64,000 nucleotides of DNA from Mucor racemosus (lineage: Eukaryota; Mucoromycota; Mucoromycetes; Mucorales; Mucoraceae). This document shows positions 10,649-19,943 of this stretch, one piece after another; the first letter of the stretch is position 1, and every line of letters starts with the position of its first letter. The position numbers and the translations under genes were made by a program. Location: positions 875,501 to 939,500 of the forward strand of contig JAPEHQ010000017.1 in NCBI GenBank assembly GCA_027405735.1, in the 5' to 3' direction. The notes under the pieces are model-generated. The model did not search any database. It worked only from the letters and a program-made list of their open reading frames with translations, and was not told the origin of the DNA.

Positions 10649-11457
10649 GTGGAACAGGTAGAGATATTCACGGAAAAAAAGTATAAAAAAACAATAGGAA
10701 TTCGACTAGATAACGTTAGGCTTTATTATCAAGTAGAACTTAATTGACCCTTCTTTGAAAGGAAGATGTCCTTCTATTTATACACAATTTCTAATCTATA
10801 TTATAAATCAATGAGAACAAATAGGAACATGCCATTTCCATAATCTACCCGATATCTTTAGGTCCTGATTTTATCATGAATGAAATCAGGCCATATTGAA
10901 TAATGGTGTATTTATGATTCAGGTCAATAATTATAATTTGCTAGGATCCACATCTCGGTTATAAGATTACTTGCTGTATCAATCAGACATGTCAAATCAA
11001 AGTGATTCCTGATTTATCCCAGCGGTAATTCAAGTTAGACACCAGATGAAATGGAGATCTAAATGGATGTAATCCACAACATCAAAGAGTTATAATTGTA
11101 GTCGCAACGCTTTTTTTGTTTAATTACTATTTTTGTAGCACTAGCAACTTATAGTTAAAGACCAATCAACATAATGTGGATTTAATCATACCATTGTGAT
11201 CAAGGACCCATGAACTCTATGAATACACCGATTGGTTATTATCAAGATTTATGTCTGACAAGGGATATTATTGGCTACGTATGGACCTAGGAATGCTTAC
11301 CTAATCTCTCTGATAAAAGCTATATAAAGAGGACATTTATTTATTACAAAAGTCCTCAAGTAGAAATTAACTTGATAATAAAAACCCTAATGTTATCTAG
11401 TCGAATTCCTATTGTTTTTTTATACTTTTTTCCGTGAATAGCTCTGTCTGTTCCACA
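10649..11457. repeat. Inverted-repeat element C, about 0.8 kb
   Basis: Outer ends are inverted copies of each other (tgtggaacag at 10649; its complement ends at 11457). They share the run acaataggaattcgactag and then a weaker inverted similarity that continues far inward (for example the tcctaggtcca-like and atccaca-containing segments). Only about 150 bp in the middle has no partner. Each arm has an LTR-like look (TG start, TATAAAA-like box), so this could be two LTRs head to head or a foldback MITE. No clear target duplication was found. Confidence 0.65.
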
Positions 11458-11745
11458 CTATTTGTGGGAACATCCCAGTGTATAATGTTGTTGCGTCCAC
11501 AATTCTGTGTACACTATCAAGGTTACATTATATAAGGGGCAATAGACACAGACAAAGACTTATTTGTAATGTTTAGGTTTATTTCAGAATATATAATAAG
11601 AGAAATTATGAGGAGAAGTGACAAAGAAATAAAGGAATTATGAAAATAAGATGGGTATTTACAGTAGCTCCCCTGCTTTTATTTCTTTCCTTCAGCATCT
11701 CATTATTCCATTTACAGTTCATATATCAAATTACATCATCTAGTA

Positions 11746-13578
11746 TTATATCGTGTATTTTTTATATATAGCAAATTCTTTTATTGGCATTGTATTGACA
11801 TAGTCTTCGTAATGTACCTGTAAAAGCGTCTTCTTCATCAATGTCAGCTCCGAATTTGACTTGCCATTTGTTGATATAGATTTGATAGCCTTGTTTCGTG
11901 ATCCATAAGAAAAATTCCACGAGGAAGGATTACTTCCAAATAATCGAAGGTTATCATCAGCAAGATGAAGCAGCATATGAAAAATGAAAATTAATAGAAA
12001 GATACCTAGAATCTTTGTAGATAGTTTGAAAATCTTTCAAAAATTTCATGGAGAGCTTTTTTACATTATCTATATCAGCTTCAGAGATGCAAGTGCTACA
12101 TACAAGATGAGAAATCTCTACGAGAGCCAACCAATTCATAAACTGTTTCTTCGGTATACATTGTATAAGAAGTAGTGGCAATAACATGATATAGAGCAGC
12201 CATTCGGAATATTTCAGATTGGAAAACCCTCCCCCGTCGTAATCTTTCTTTGTAAAGAATTTTCATACTTCAGTGGGATTATCAAATTGTCAAAAACATT
12301 TGAAATACGCTTTGACTCTTGAGCACCCAAGAGGGGAACATTTGTTTCTACAGTAGAATTAAGACCAATCCATACGTTGTGCGTGATTCTCTTTGCAACA
12401 CCTAACGAATAAAAAGTTAGCATTATGAAGTGATTATGAATAAACTTCCAAAAATAATACCATTCAAGAGCAAATGCATAACGTCTATACCTCCTACCTC
12501 CCATAGATATAGGGTTGAAGTAGGACAGCCTTAGAAATTCAGTATACAATGTTCCATTGGCTTTTTTGATTGCATCTCTTTCGGTATTATTGGCAGCGTT
12601 TCTATACATTTCAGGTGCTTTCAAGTGGGTCAGTTTAGTACGGATTTCAAATGTGTCAATTTGGAAGTTTGAATAATCCATGACATTCTTGATTGATACT
12701 TCTTGTTAAACCTCAACACTTGGAAATGGTTTCAAACAGTAGTTACAGCCTATATATGCATTATGATTATAAAAACCCAGAACCTATTTCATATTAAATA
12801 TTAGTGAATGAGTTGATTTAATTTGTAGAGAACTCAAGGAACACATACTTTTCTAATAGCAGGAAGATCGCCAGAAATGTGAGAACAACATAATTTTACA
12901 AGTACTTTGTCACCTCGATAATTCGTCATATAAATGCCATTTTGTAGAGTTATTAACTCATCCACAACCAACTTGAGGTAACTACACATTCAAATAAAAA
13001 CCATGGTGAGTAAATATTCATTAAATTTTTACTGAAATTAAAGTGTACCTTCCAATGTGAGGATAGCTAACTTCTGTAGGTCTTCCCATAATACCAATTG
13101 TTATGCTGTTATGTTTTAAATGCCTTTCGGAAGGAGGAATATTCTGCACAGTTGCGTATATGTCGCCGAGATCTTGGGAATTGTTATCAAACAGCTGAAA
13201 CCAGTCTACAAATACACTTATTAAAATATTATATGCACTTTCATCCACAAATGGAAGGGCATCATTCTCGTCTATTTTGAAGTTTCTAAACATTTGGCCA
13301 TGTTGAATATCAGAATATAAACCAGGTATCTTTCGTCTTTTACCTTCCAATTGATGTACAAAATATGGACGTTGCAAAAACACTTTAAGAGTATTTGCAA
13401 TAGGATTGTAGTGAAAAAGTCGCTTAAGAATATATACATTATTTTTTGCTTTTGAAAACAGTTCGTTATAGCAGGGTTTTGCATTCTTCAAGCTATCTTT
13501 CCAAGAGCATGTCTTATTAATTGTGACAAGTTGGTTGTATTGATACAGAGCGTGGCAATTTGTACAGCATACATACAA
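11746..13578 (-). pseudogene. Degenerate CACTA-like (Plavaka-type) transposase with introns
   Basis: Read right to left, the frames give the ordered landmarks of the Plavaka/CACTA-like transposase family. These are Y-V-C-C-T-N-C-H-A-L-Y (zinc-finger-like), I-P-G-L-Y-S-D, VFVDWFQLF, NIPPSERHLKHN, LKLVVDELITLQNGIY, an R-K-V-L-G-F-Y segment with G-C-N-Y-C-L-K-P-F-P, LRLSYFNPI, then IDVMHLLLNG in place of the family DPMHN-LFLG motif, VAKRITHNVW, and SWNFSYGSRNKAI. Likely introns are recognisable (for example 13000-12953). The downstream half needs at least three one-base frameshifts, near 12500, 12245 and 11965, so it is called a pseudogene. The N-terminus is missing: a stop lies just upstream of 13578. 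The family call is from motif order only. Confidence 0.6.
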
Positions 13579-13639
13579 CTTTAAACAGGGATAAAATTTT
13601 AATATTAAAGATCGATAAACATTGGTTAAAGGAAGGGTG

Positions 13640-13690
13640 TTCTTACATTGTCTATACCAGTTTTAGTGATGCAGGTGCTACATACTCAAA
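13640..13690 (-). pseudogene. Second transposase fragment
   Basis: This segment reads V-C-S-T-C-I-T-K-T-G-I-D-N-V on the minus strand. It is a diverged copy of VCSTCISEADIDNV encoded at about 12068-12110 inside the main transposase pseudogene. It indicates a second, almost lost element upstream of the first. Confidence 0.45.
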
Positions 13691-14177
13691 TTAAAAAGAT
13701 TAACGCTAAAAGAAAAGAAACTGGATCAACAGATTTTTTTGGCTCATTTATAAACCCTGAGTGTGGTTTTGTTTATTATTTATTAGAAATTGAATATGTG
13801 ATCCACATTTTTGCCAATAGTCACTCTTCCAAAAAAAATGCCCGGACACGGCCATCTAATAATACCTCCAAGCTATTAAATTTCTAGAAAAAATTACCGG
13901 ACAGTCCGGACGCGGCTGTTTAAATATCTCAAACAGCTATGAGGTGCAGGTATCAAAGTTTCATACAAAAAGTAAAGCTCGGCTGTATTACTAATTATTC
14001 AACGGCTTATTTTATGTAAATTATAAAATACAACATAAAACATACCATCAAACATTGACCTAATAATAACGGGTTTAACTTGGAAAGTACAGTATAAAAT
14101 GCCACAACCAGATTTGAAAAAAGTCTACAAAATCAGAAATTTTAAAGAATTTATAAAAGTAAAGCATACATGATTAT

Positions 14178-14471
14178 CGTATATTTTCAAGTCTGATAAA
14201 TGACACTTAAGAAGAATGCAATTAAAAGAAAATGAATAATGAATCAACTCTTCAACTGTATAATAAAAACGAGATATTGTTTATTTAAATATAAAAATAT
14301 GGCCTTTTATCTTGATTGGACTTTGGGATCCTGAGACGTAATGTAAGACACTACTAAACCATTAGATCTGTTTGATAGCAACCTATGGATTGAAATGGAT
14401 CAATCATAATTTAACCATGCATGCAGAGCTTGTGAGTTGCCTTGTTTCAATTCTGCGCTAAATGTTTTTAA
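14178..14471 (+). repeat. Third copy of inverted-repeat-A arm
   Basis: Aligns with 3490-3712 plus 4058-4140 and, in reverse complement, with 5940-6104. It carries the uninterrupted target (single tggat at 14396-14400) of the solo LTR found in the first copy. Confidence 0.75.
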
Positions 14472-14603
14472 GCATTTTTATGAACGTATTCTGCATACGT
14501 GTGAAATTGGTTCACATAATGGGCTTTTTGTTTTAGCATTTTACAGCTATTACGGAGCGATGTTGATATCATATACTTGTGTATTGCTGATAGTTTATTG
14601 ATT

Positions 14604-14798
14604 TAAATATACATTCATTCAAGTCTGATGGTATCCAAGCTCTCTAAATCACTATAAATACCCTCATACTTTTTCAATTATTTTAAATCTTCAGAAATCT
14701 TTTGTAATAAAAACTTTAGCTGATTATAATTGTATTTCTACTACTTTTATTTTTATATCTTTTTTATTTTAGTAAATAACTTCGTCATTTACTGCAAG
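14604..14798 (+). repeat. Direct repeat, right copy (about 195 bp)
   Basis: Partner of 9814-10011, same orientation, with small indels in the T-rich part. Together the two copies flank the transposase pseudogene. Confidence 0.8.
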
Positions 14799-15027
14799 TC
14801 TTTAAGGAACGACTATTAATAAATGTAGTAGTAATAGATTTATTTTAGAAAGAAGTTAAGTTTATTATTGAAGTATATAACATGAGCTTATATACTCATA
14901 ATTAGTAATGACTAAATATCGAACAGATGTATCGAACCGAACAAGCCGGAAGGAATGTGATATATGTATAACACGTGACCTTAATATATTTACTATTACT
15001 ATCTATTATAAATAATATTTGACAACG

Positions 15028-15052
15028 GACATCTAAGCCTCTGTAGCTCAGT
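15028..15052 (+). pseudogene. tRNA-Thr 5' stub: left target-site copy of the LINE
   Basis: The last 16 nt, gcctctgtagctcagt (15037-15052), are the first 16 nt of tRNA-Thr. The preceding nine, gacatctaa, equal the 5' flank of the intact tRNA gene at 8.6 kb. The tRNA sequence stops inside the A box. The rest of the gene is found 4.8 kb away at 19872 after the LINE. This is therefore read as the left half of an interrupted tRNA gene, not a chance match. Confidence 0.8.
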
Positions 15053-15339
15053 TTAAAGATTGATTTTTTATTAATAAATTTATATTGGGCACTCGATATG
15101 AGCATAAGCCTTAAATTTAAGAAACAGTAAGGAAAGAGAAACAAAAACCCCTTTCAGAGCACTATATTAAGTAATAAGGGTAAAAAGGAATGTGTGTGAG
15201 TTGCCAAAGAACGATATGACTAATGAGTGATGTAATATTGATCTTGAGGGAAAACCATCGGATGGGAACTTTGATAACCACTTACCACCGAGGTACCGCA
15301 CAAAGAAAAGAATATACAAACTGTTCGTCAAAGTCGAGT

Positions 15340-18300
15340 CTATTTGTTGATATACCAAGAATATCCTGGATCTGGATCAGAGGCAATAACTGCCAATGGA
15401 TGCACAAGACAATCAATGGCATGTAGCAGAGCTAAAAGAGCCGACCAAAATGGAGGAGGACCAGCAGACGCTTTCTCCGGTAAGAGATTCAGAGCATGAT
15501 CAATTTTGTGAACACCAAGAGGAGCAGCAGGCAGAGTATCCAACAGGGCACCATCCAGAGCACGACAGGAGAGGAAGTGATCCCGAGAAATATAGACCCC
15601 AAAGGGCGATCTACATGGGCATTCTTCCCTCATATTTGTGTACCGACCAAGACGCCAACGAACTAGACGACTACGAGCAGAACGACCAATAGGCAAATAC
15701 AGAATAGGGTCAGGACGAGAGACAGACGGGCGACAGTTACGCAGGAGAGTTTGTGTACCATTAGTAGCAGCAGCAACTAGTTGATGGTCCACCTGGTCTT
15801 GCCAAAAGTCGTTAAAAAAATTGACTAACCCGGCAGTGCTAGGAACAGGATCAGGTAGTGATAGATACATGCTGTTTTCACAGATGTATTTATCCAATCT
15901 GGTATAGTGGAGACTATTACGGAGCAGTACCAAAAGACTATCCTCGGGTAGAGTATCAGCACGGAGAGCATATCTGGTAGCCAAGATATTGTAGCGATGT
16001 TTCATGGACGGAATGCAGGTAATGTGTTTGGCAACATTAAACCACGAACTGCCCACAAACATGCCAACGAGCCTGTTTTGTAGAGTATCAAGAGCCTTAA
16101 AATCCTGAAAAGAGAGATGGGAGATAGCTAGCCCATATTCAATTTTGGGACGAATAAAGGACTTGTAGAGGCGAGAGCAAAGCAATAGAGAAAATCCAGT
16201 ACGGTTGACACCAACTGAGTTGAGCAAGGCCATAGTTTTGACAGCACCAGAGGACCGAAGAGACAGAATACCGGGAGCATACAGACCTTTACGACGAAAG
16301 GGCATACCCAGATAAACAAACTCCTCCACAATGGGGAGAGGTTCGTCATACAGGGTTAACTGGTCACCAGATGAAGCAGCAGGGGCATTTAAGACAGCAC
16401 ACTTAGACGGTTTCCACCGATAGCCAAGAGCAACAGAGTGGTCAGAAGCCAAATCGAGCATATGTTGGACGTCAGTTTTGGACCCGAAAATAGCAACATC
16501 GTCGGCGAAAAGCAAACTATTAATAGCAATAGAATTATAGGCTCCAGGAGGAGACACCATAGTAGCACCAGTAGCAACAGACCGCAGCAGACCCGGTAAG
16601 GAGTTGATATATAACGAATACAAGTGGGGGCTAAGCACTGAACCTTGTAAGACTCCGGTAGCAGGAGAGAAAGCAGCAGAGTTGTGATTAGCAATCAGTA
16701 CCGACACAGACACACTGTCAAACATATTAATCAACAGGCTCAGAACAGGTCTAGGAAGAGAAGAACCAGCCAAGGCTTTCCAGATAACCCTACGATCCAC
16801 CGTATCATATGCCGACTTGATATCCAGGAAAGCAACAACAGGGTACCGTCTATGAGTCAGAAAATAATCATGCATCAAGTCATGCAAGCAGAGGGCTTGA
16901 TCCAGAGGACTACGTTGAGGTCTAAAACCACCTTGAGCAACATCAAGAGCAGGAGAGTGCAGATCAAGCTCTGGCATTAGAGAAAACTCAAAGAGTTTAC
17001 GCATTACCGAAGTCAGTGAAATTGGGCGGTAGTTACCAGGATCAGTAGCATCCCCTTTTTTGAATATAGGGAAGACCTGGGCTTGGCGCCAGAGATCAGG
17101 AGTGTAACCCCATTGATAGCACAAGGTAAACAGCAAAGACAGTAGAGGAGCAAGTTCAGTAACCAAGGGCTTAAGCATTTCGGCCTTTAAGTGGTCCGGA
17201 CCGGGAGCTTTATTAGTTGGAAGACGCTTAATGTGAGATACAAGAGTATCAGCATCAAAAAGTGACAGAGCCTCAGGTACCGAAAAGGGCAGATCAGAGT
17301 CAAAAGCACAAGGAGGGGGAGGCCGAGTAGCAGTTGCAAGTAGAGAACCGTCATAAACGGAAGCCAAATGAGCACCCATAACATTAACAGAAGCAGAAGG
17401 ACCATCAGGATGACTGTAAGTAGAGGAGGATTCTTTGTTACGCTTAATACGCTTGATAGCAGCAGTAGCTTTTGAGAAATCACTCTCCAGTGTTGTACAG
17501 AACTTTTTCCAATACCTTCGCTTTGCAGCTTGCACCAGTGACCGAAACCGACGATGTGCCTCTTTATAGTGAAGCCAACAACTCACTTTGTCAATCCCAA
17601 AGGAATGACGCCACTTGCTGTATAGACGATCCCGCGAACGAGCAGCATCCTCAATTTCAGGAGTCCAGAACTTCTTCCAATGGCCAGGACGACCAGTCTT
17701 GATACCAACAGAGCCATCCAGAGCTTCATACAAACATTGATTCAGAGAATCGTTGAGTGCATCAATATCTGGACGAGTTTCAGGAGGAGCAGACACCAAA
17801 CCAGAGAGAGTAACCACCAGAGGAGCAACCGAAGATCGAAAGAGGCATCGGTACAAACCCAAGGGCTTGTCCTTACCCAGTTTCGAGAGCTTCCATAACC
17901 GTCTTGGAGCCAAAGCAGAACCAGCAGACACCGCCAAATCACCAGAAGGAGGAACATACCCAAATGTAAGGACCATCAGCCGATGATCGGAACCCAAAGA
18001 GAGATCAGACTCAACCACCAGTTGAGGATTTACCAAAGCAGCTGCACCAATATTGGTAAGAAACAGATCAATAATACTACTCTGCTCTTTTTGATTCCGA
18101 AACGTCAAAAAAGTTTTTACACCATGAGCCAGAGTAGCATTAAGCACCGACAAACCAGATTCCTCAATCCAGGGAGCAAGAGCAACACCACGGGAGTTAC
18201 GAATAGCATCTCCAGTAAGAGAACCAAACCGAGCGTTGAAATCACCACATAAAATAGTATCCCTATGCAGAGGCAATGAATTAAGGACCGAGAGCACCTT

Positions 18301-18693
18301 ATCAGTAGATAAGGGTGGAGGAAAGTAAATACAATGTACCGTTAGGGCGCCAACCCTAAGGGACAAAGTGTGAGGGTTATAGGACGGAAGTTGAGAGACA
18401 GAAAAAGGACAGGAAGGAGACACAAAAGCAGAGACACCACCAGAACCACGGTTAAAAGCACCCGGTACTTTCGTACCATATAGGTGAAATTGAGACCAGT
18501 TGGTGGGAAAAGATCCAGTGGTAAGCCAGGTTTCAGTAACAAAGAGAACATGAGTACCCAAGACATGAGATAGGACATCATGAACTACAGAGGTACGGAG
18601 ACCATTGGCATTCCATAGAGAGAGAGAAATATTTACAGTATGAGAAGAATTATGTACAGAACTGGGGAATAAAGTGTCAGCCAGGGCCGACAT
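15340..18693 (-). CDS. LINE ORF2: endonuclease and reverse transcriptase
   Basis: The start is taken as the ATG at 18693 (M-S-A-L-A-D), one base after the ORF1 stop, giving 1117 residues. The frame is open upstream to 18831, but that part overlaps ORF1. The N-terminal third is an apurinic-endonuclease-like domain, with SLWNANGLRTS, FVTETWL, LCGDFNARFG and GSDHRLMVLTF. The middle is a reverse transcriptase: PIFKKGDATDPGNYRPISL, GFRPQRSPLDQAL, AFLDIKSAYDTVDRRV, GVLQGSVLSPHLYSLYIN and the catalytic LLFADDVAIFG. Near the C-terminus, C-P-C-R-S...H-F-L-S-C resembles the CCHC finger of LINE ORF2 proteins. The product would nick the target DNA and reverse-transcribe the element RNA in place. Confidence 0.9.
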   Translation of the reverse strand: MSALADTLFPSSVHNSSHTVNISLSLWNANGLRTSVVHDVLSHVLGTHVLFVTETWLTTGSFPTNWSQFHLYGTKVPGAFNRGSGGVSAFVSPSCPFSVSQLPSYNPHTLSLRVGALTVHCIYFPPPLSTDKVLSVLNSLPLHRDTILCGDFNARFGSLTGDAIRNSRGVALAPWIEESGLSVLNATLAHGVKTFLTFRNQKEQSSIIDLFLTNIGAAALVNPQLVVESDLSLGSDHRLMVLTFGYVPPSGDLAVSAGSALAPRRLWKLSKLGKDKPLGLYRCLFRSSVAPLVVTLSGLVSAPPETRPDIDALNDSLNQCLYEALDGSVGIKTGRPGHWKKFWTPEIEDAARSRDRLYSKWRHSFGIDKVSCWLHYKEAHRRFRSLVQAAKRRYWKKFCTTLESDFSKATAAIKRIKRNKESSSTYSHPDGPSASVNVMGAHLASVYDGSLLATATRPPPPCAFDSDLPFSVPEALSLFDADTLVSHIKRLPTNKAPGPDHLKAEMLKPLVTELAPLLSLLFTLCYQWGYTPDLWRQAQVFPIFKKGDATDPGNYRPISLTSVMRKLFEFSLMPELDLHSPALDVAQGGFRPQRSPLDQALCLHDLMHDYFLTHRRYPVVAFLDIKSAYDTVDRRVIWKALAGSSLPRPVLSLLINMFDSVSVSVLIANHNSAAFSPATGVLQGSVLSPHLYSLYINSLPGLLRSVATGATMVSPPGAYNSIAINSLLFADDVAIFGSKTDVQHMLDLASDHSVALGYRWKPSKCAVLNAPAASSGDQLTLYDEPLPIVEEFVYLGMPFRRKGLYAPGILSLRSSGAVKTMALLNSVGVNRTGFSLLLCSRLYKSFIRPKIEYGLAISHLSFQDFKALDTLQNRLVGMFVGSSWFNVAKHITCIPSMKHRYNILATRYALRADTLPEDSLLVLLRNSLHYTRLDKYICENSMYLSLPDPVPSTAGLVNFFNDFWQDQVDHQLVAAATNGTQTLLRNCRPSVSRPDPILYLPIGRSARSRLVRWRLGRYTNMREECPCRSPFGVYISRDHFLSCRALDGALLDTLPAAPLGVHKIDHALNLLPEKASAGPPPFWSALLALLHAIDCLVHPLAVIASDPDPGYSWYINK

Positions 18694-18694
18694 T

Positions 18695-19654
18695 TTATTC
18701 GTCCATTGCAGAGTCAGAGTTTCCAGAACCACCACCAGTAGAAGTAGCAATTCTACGCTTGGACAAGAAAGCAGCCTTTTTGGGTTCAGCTTTGGCAAGA
18801 CGTTCCATAGCATCAGCAACTGATTCAGCAAGGATTTCAGAATTTATCCAGCCGAGGCTTTCAAAATACTTACCGACCGAGCTTACATTTAAAGGACGAA
18901 GGAAGGATAGGGTTTGAGTAGCACGAATTTCAACAAATTCGTGGATAAGATCCTCACGATCAGCAGGAGACAAAGAATCATATTTAGGATCTGCAATATT
19001 GGCTGGATCAAGGGGATCAAAATCCCGGATGATATCAGCTTCCAATTTGGCCATTATATCACAAAAGATAGGAACATATTGAATATGCATTAGAATACCG
19101 ATAACACCAGAGGCGGGGAAACAGATATCTAGGATACGACCATTATCTACCCCAGCTTTGCGGAATTTCGAGCGTACCTCAGTACGGGCGATTTTCCCAG
19201 AACGGCCAATGTAAATGTACTCAAAACCTTGAGGACCCTTAGAGTCTATGGTTTTGAAGGTACGACCTAAAGCAAGAAGCCTTTTTTGAGAGTGCACAGG
19301 CTTGGAGGCAGGAGGAGTAGCATTCTTACCTTTATTGGCAGCTCCAATATAGGAAGATTGAGTAGTATCAGGTTTATTGGAAGCTTGAGTTTGAGAATCT
19401 TGAGAGCCCCCAGGTGCGCTTGAATTTCCCAGATCACGTGATTGTTGCACGTGACCTCGCAATTGTTCAATTACAAGGTCCTTATCCCTGTTCTCTTTTT
19501 TCAAAGAGTTGTTTTCTTCTTCCAAAGCATCCAGTCTACGCAGAATGTTGGAGTGTTGTTGTACTTGTTGTTGAAGACCTTGAAGTTGTTGTTGCAACTG
19601 AAGAACTAGTTGTGGTAACTGCTGCAAATCGAGCTGTTGTTGGTGGACGTCCAT
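18695..19654 (-). CDS. LINE ORF1: coiled-coil RNA-binding-type protein
   Basis: Encodes 319 residues. The first about 70 are glutamine/leucine-rich and continue into a heptad-like coiled coil (LDALEEENNSLKKENRDKD). The middle is basic and Ser/Thr-rich. The part around residues 130-200 (FKTIDSKGPQGFEYIYIGRS, ILDICFPASGVIGILMHIQY) has the alternating strand/helix look of the RRM-like fold seen in many ORF1 proteins. No CCHC knuckles are present, unlike ORF1 of the second LINE in this window. The expected role is to coat element RNA and form the ribonucleoprotein with ORF2. The stop codon TAA and the ORF2 ATG are separated by a single base. Confidence 0.75.
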   Translation of the reverse strand: MDVHQQQLDLQQLPQLVLQLQQQLQGLQQQVQQHSNILRRLDALEEENNSLKKENRDKDLVIEQLRGHVQQSRDLGNSSAPGGSQDSQTQASNKPDTTQSSYIGAANKGKNATPPASKPVHSQKRLLALGRTFKTIDSKGPQGFEYIYIGRSGKIARTEVRSKFRKAGVDNGRILDICFPASGVIGILMHIQYVPIFCDIMAKLEADIIRDFDPLDPANIADPKYDSLSPADREDLIHEFVEIRATQTLSFLRPLNVSSVGKYFESLGWINSEILAESVADAMERLAKAEPKKAAFLSKRRIATSTGGGSGNSDSAMDE

Positions 19655-19871
19655 GTTATTTGAAGATTTTTGGTGGTGAAAAACAAAAACAACAAATAAG
19701 TATCTAAGAAGTCCAAAAAATATATATGTTATAACGCGGGTTTAGACGAGTCTAACGATATATTTTTGATGTAGGTTTATAATGTAGTTGCCAAGAAAAA
19801 GTTGTTTTTATAAGAAAGTGAAAACTTTTCAATTACAATATCCTGAAAAGTTTAGAGAAACGGGAAGAGAT

Positions 19872-19943
19872 GCCTCTGTAGCTCAGTGGTAGAGCGTTGG
19901 TCTTGTAAACCAAAGGTCTGTTGTTCAATCCAGCACCGAGGCA
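19872..19943 (+). tRNA. tRNA-Thr (UGU), rebuilt at the LINE 5' junction
   Basis: Seventy-two nucleotides identical to 8631-8702, with anticodon TGT in loop CTTGTAA, intact D, anticodon and T arms, and the same T6/C67 acceptor mismatch. Its first nucleotide directly abuts the 5' end of the minus-strand LINE. The upstream sequence that now serves the gene is therefore LINE 5' UTR. The 3' flank 19944-20012 matches the flank of the 8.6 kb copy. Internal A and B boxes are intact, so Pol III transcription should still be possible. Confidence 0.85.

Larger units (their letters stand above)
15053..19871 (-). mobile_element. Full-length non-LTR retrotransposon inserted in a tRNA-Thr gene
   Basis: The element is 4819 bp, transcribed right to left. 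Its 5' UTR is about 217 nt, followed by ORF1 (19654-18695), ORF2 (18693-15340) and a 3' UTR of about 287 nt. There is no long poly(A); the 3' end is A/T-rich (ataaaaaatcaatcttaa). It is bounded by two copies of gcctctgtagctcagt (15037-15052 and 19872-19887). The right copy continues into a complete tRNA-Thr gene, and the left copy is preceded by that gene's natural 5' flank. Both ORFs are uninterrupted, so the copy could be active or recently active. Clade not assigned; APE-type endonuclease rules out the R2 type. Confidence 0.85.

Noticed and set aside
13648..13887. 79-codon plus-strand frame
   Set aside because: Antisense to a transposase fragment at its start and otherwise without features.
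15396..18252. Plus-strand open frames of 70-100 codons across the first LINE (for example 15396-15692, 16684-16980, 17472-17702)
   Set aside because: They are antisense to ORF2, carry its reverse-complement codon pattern and show no family motifs.
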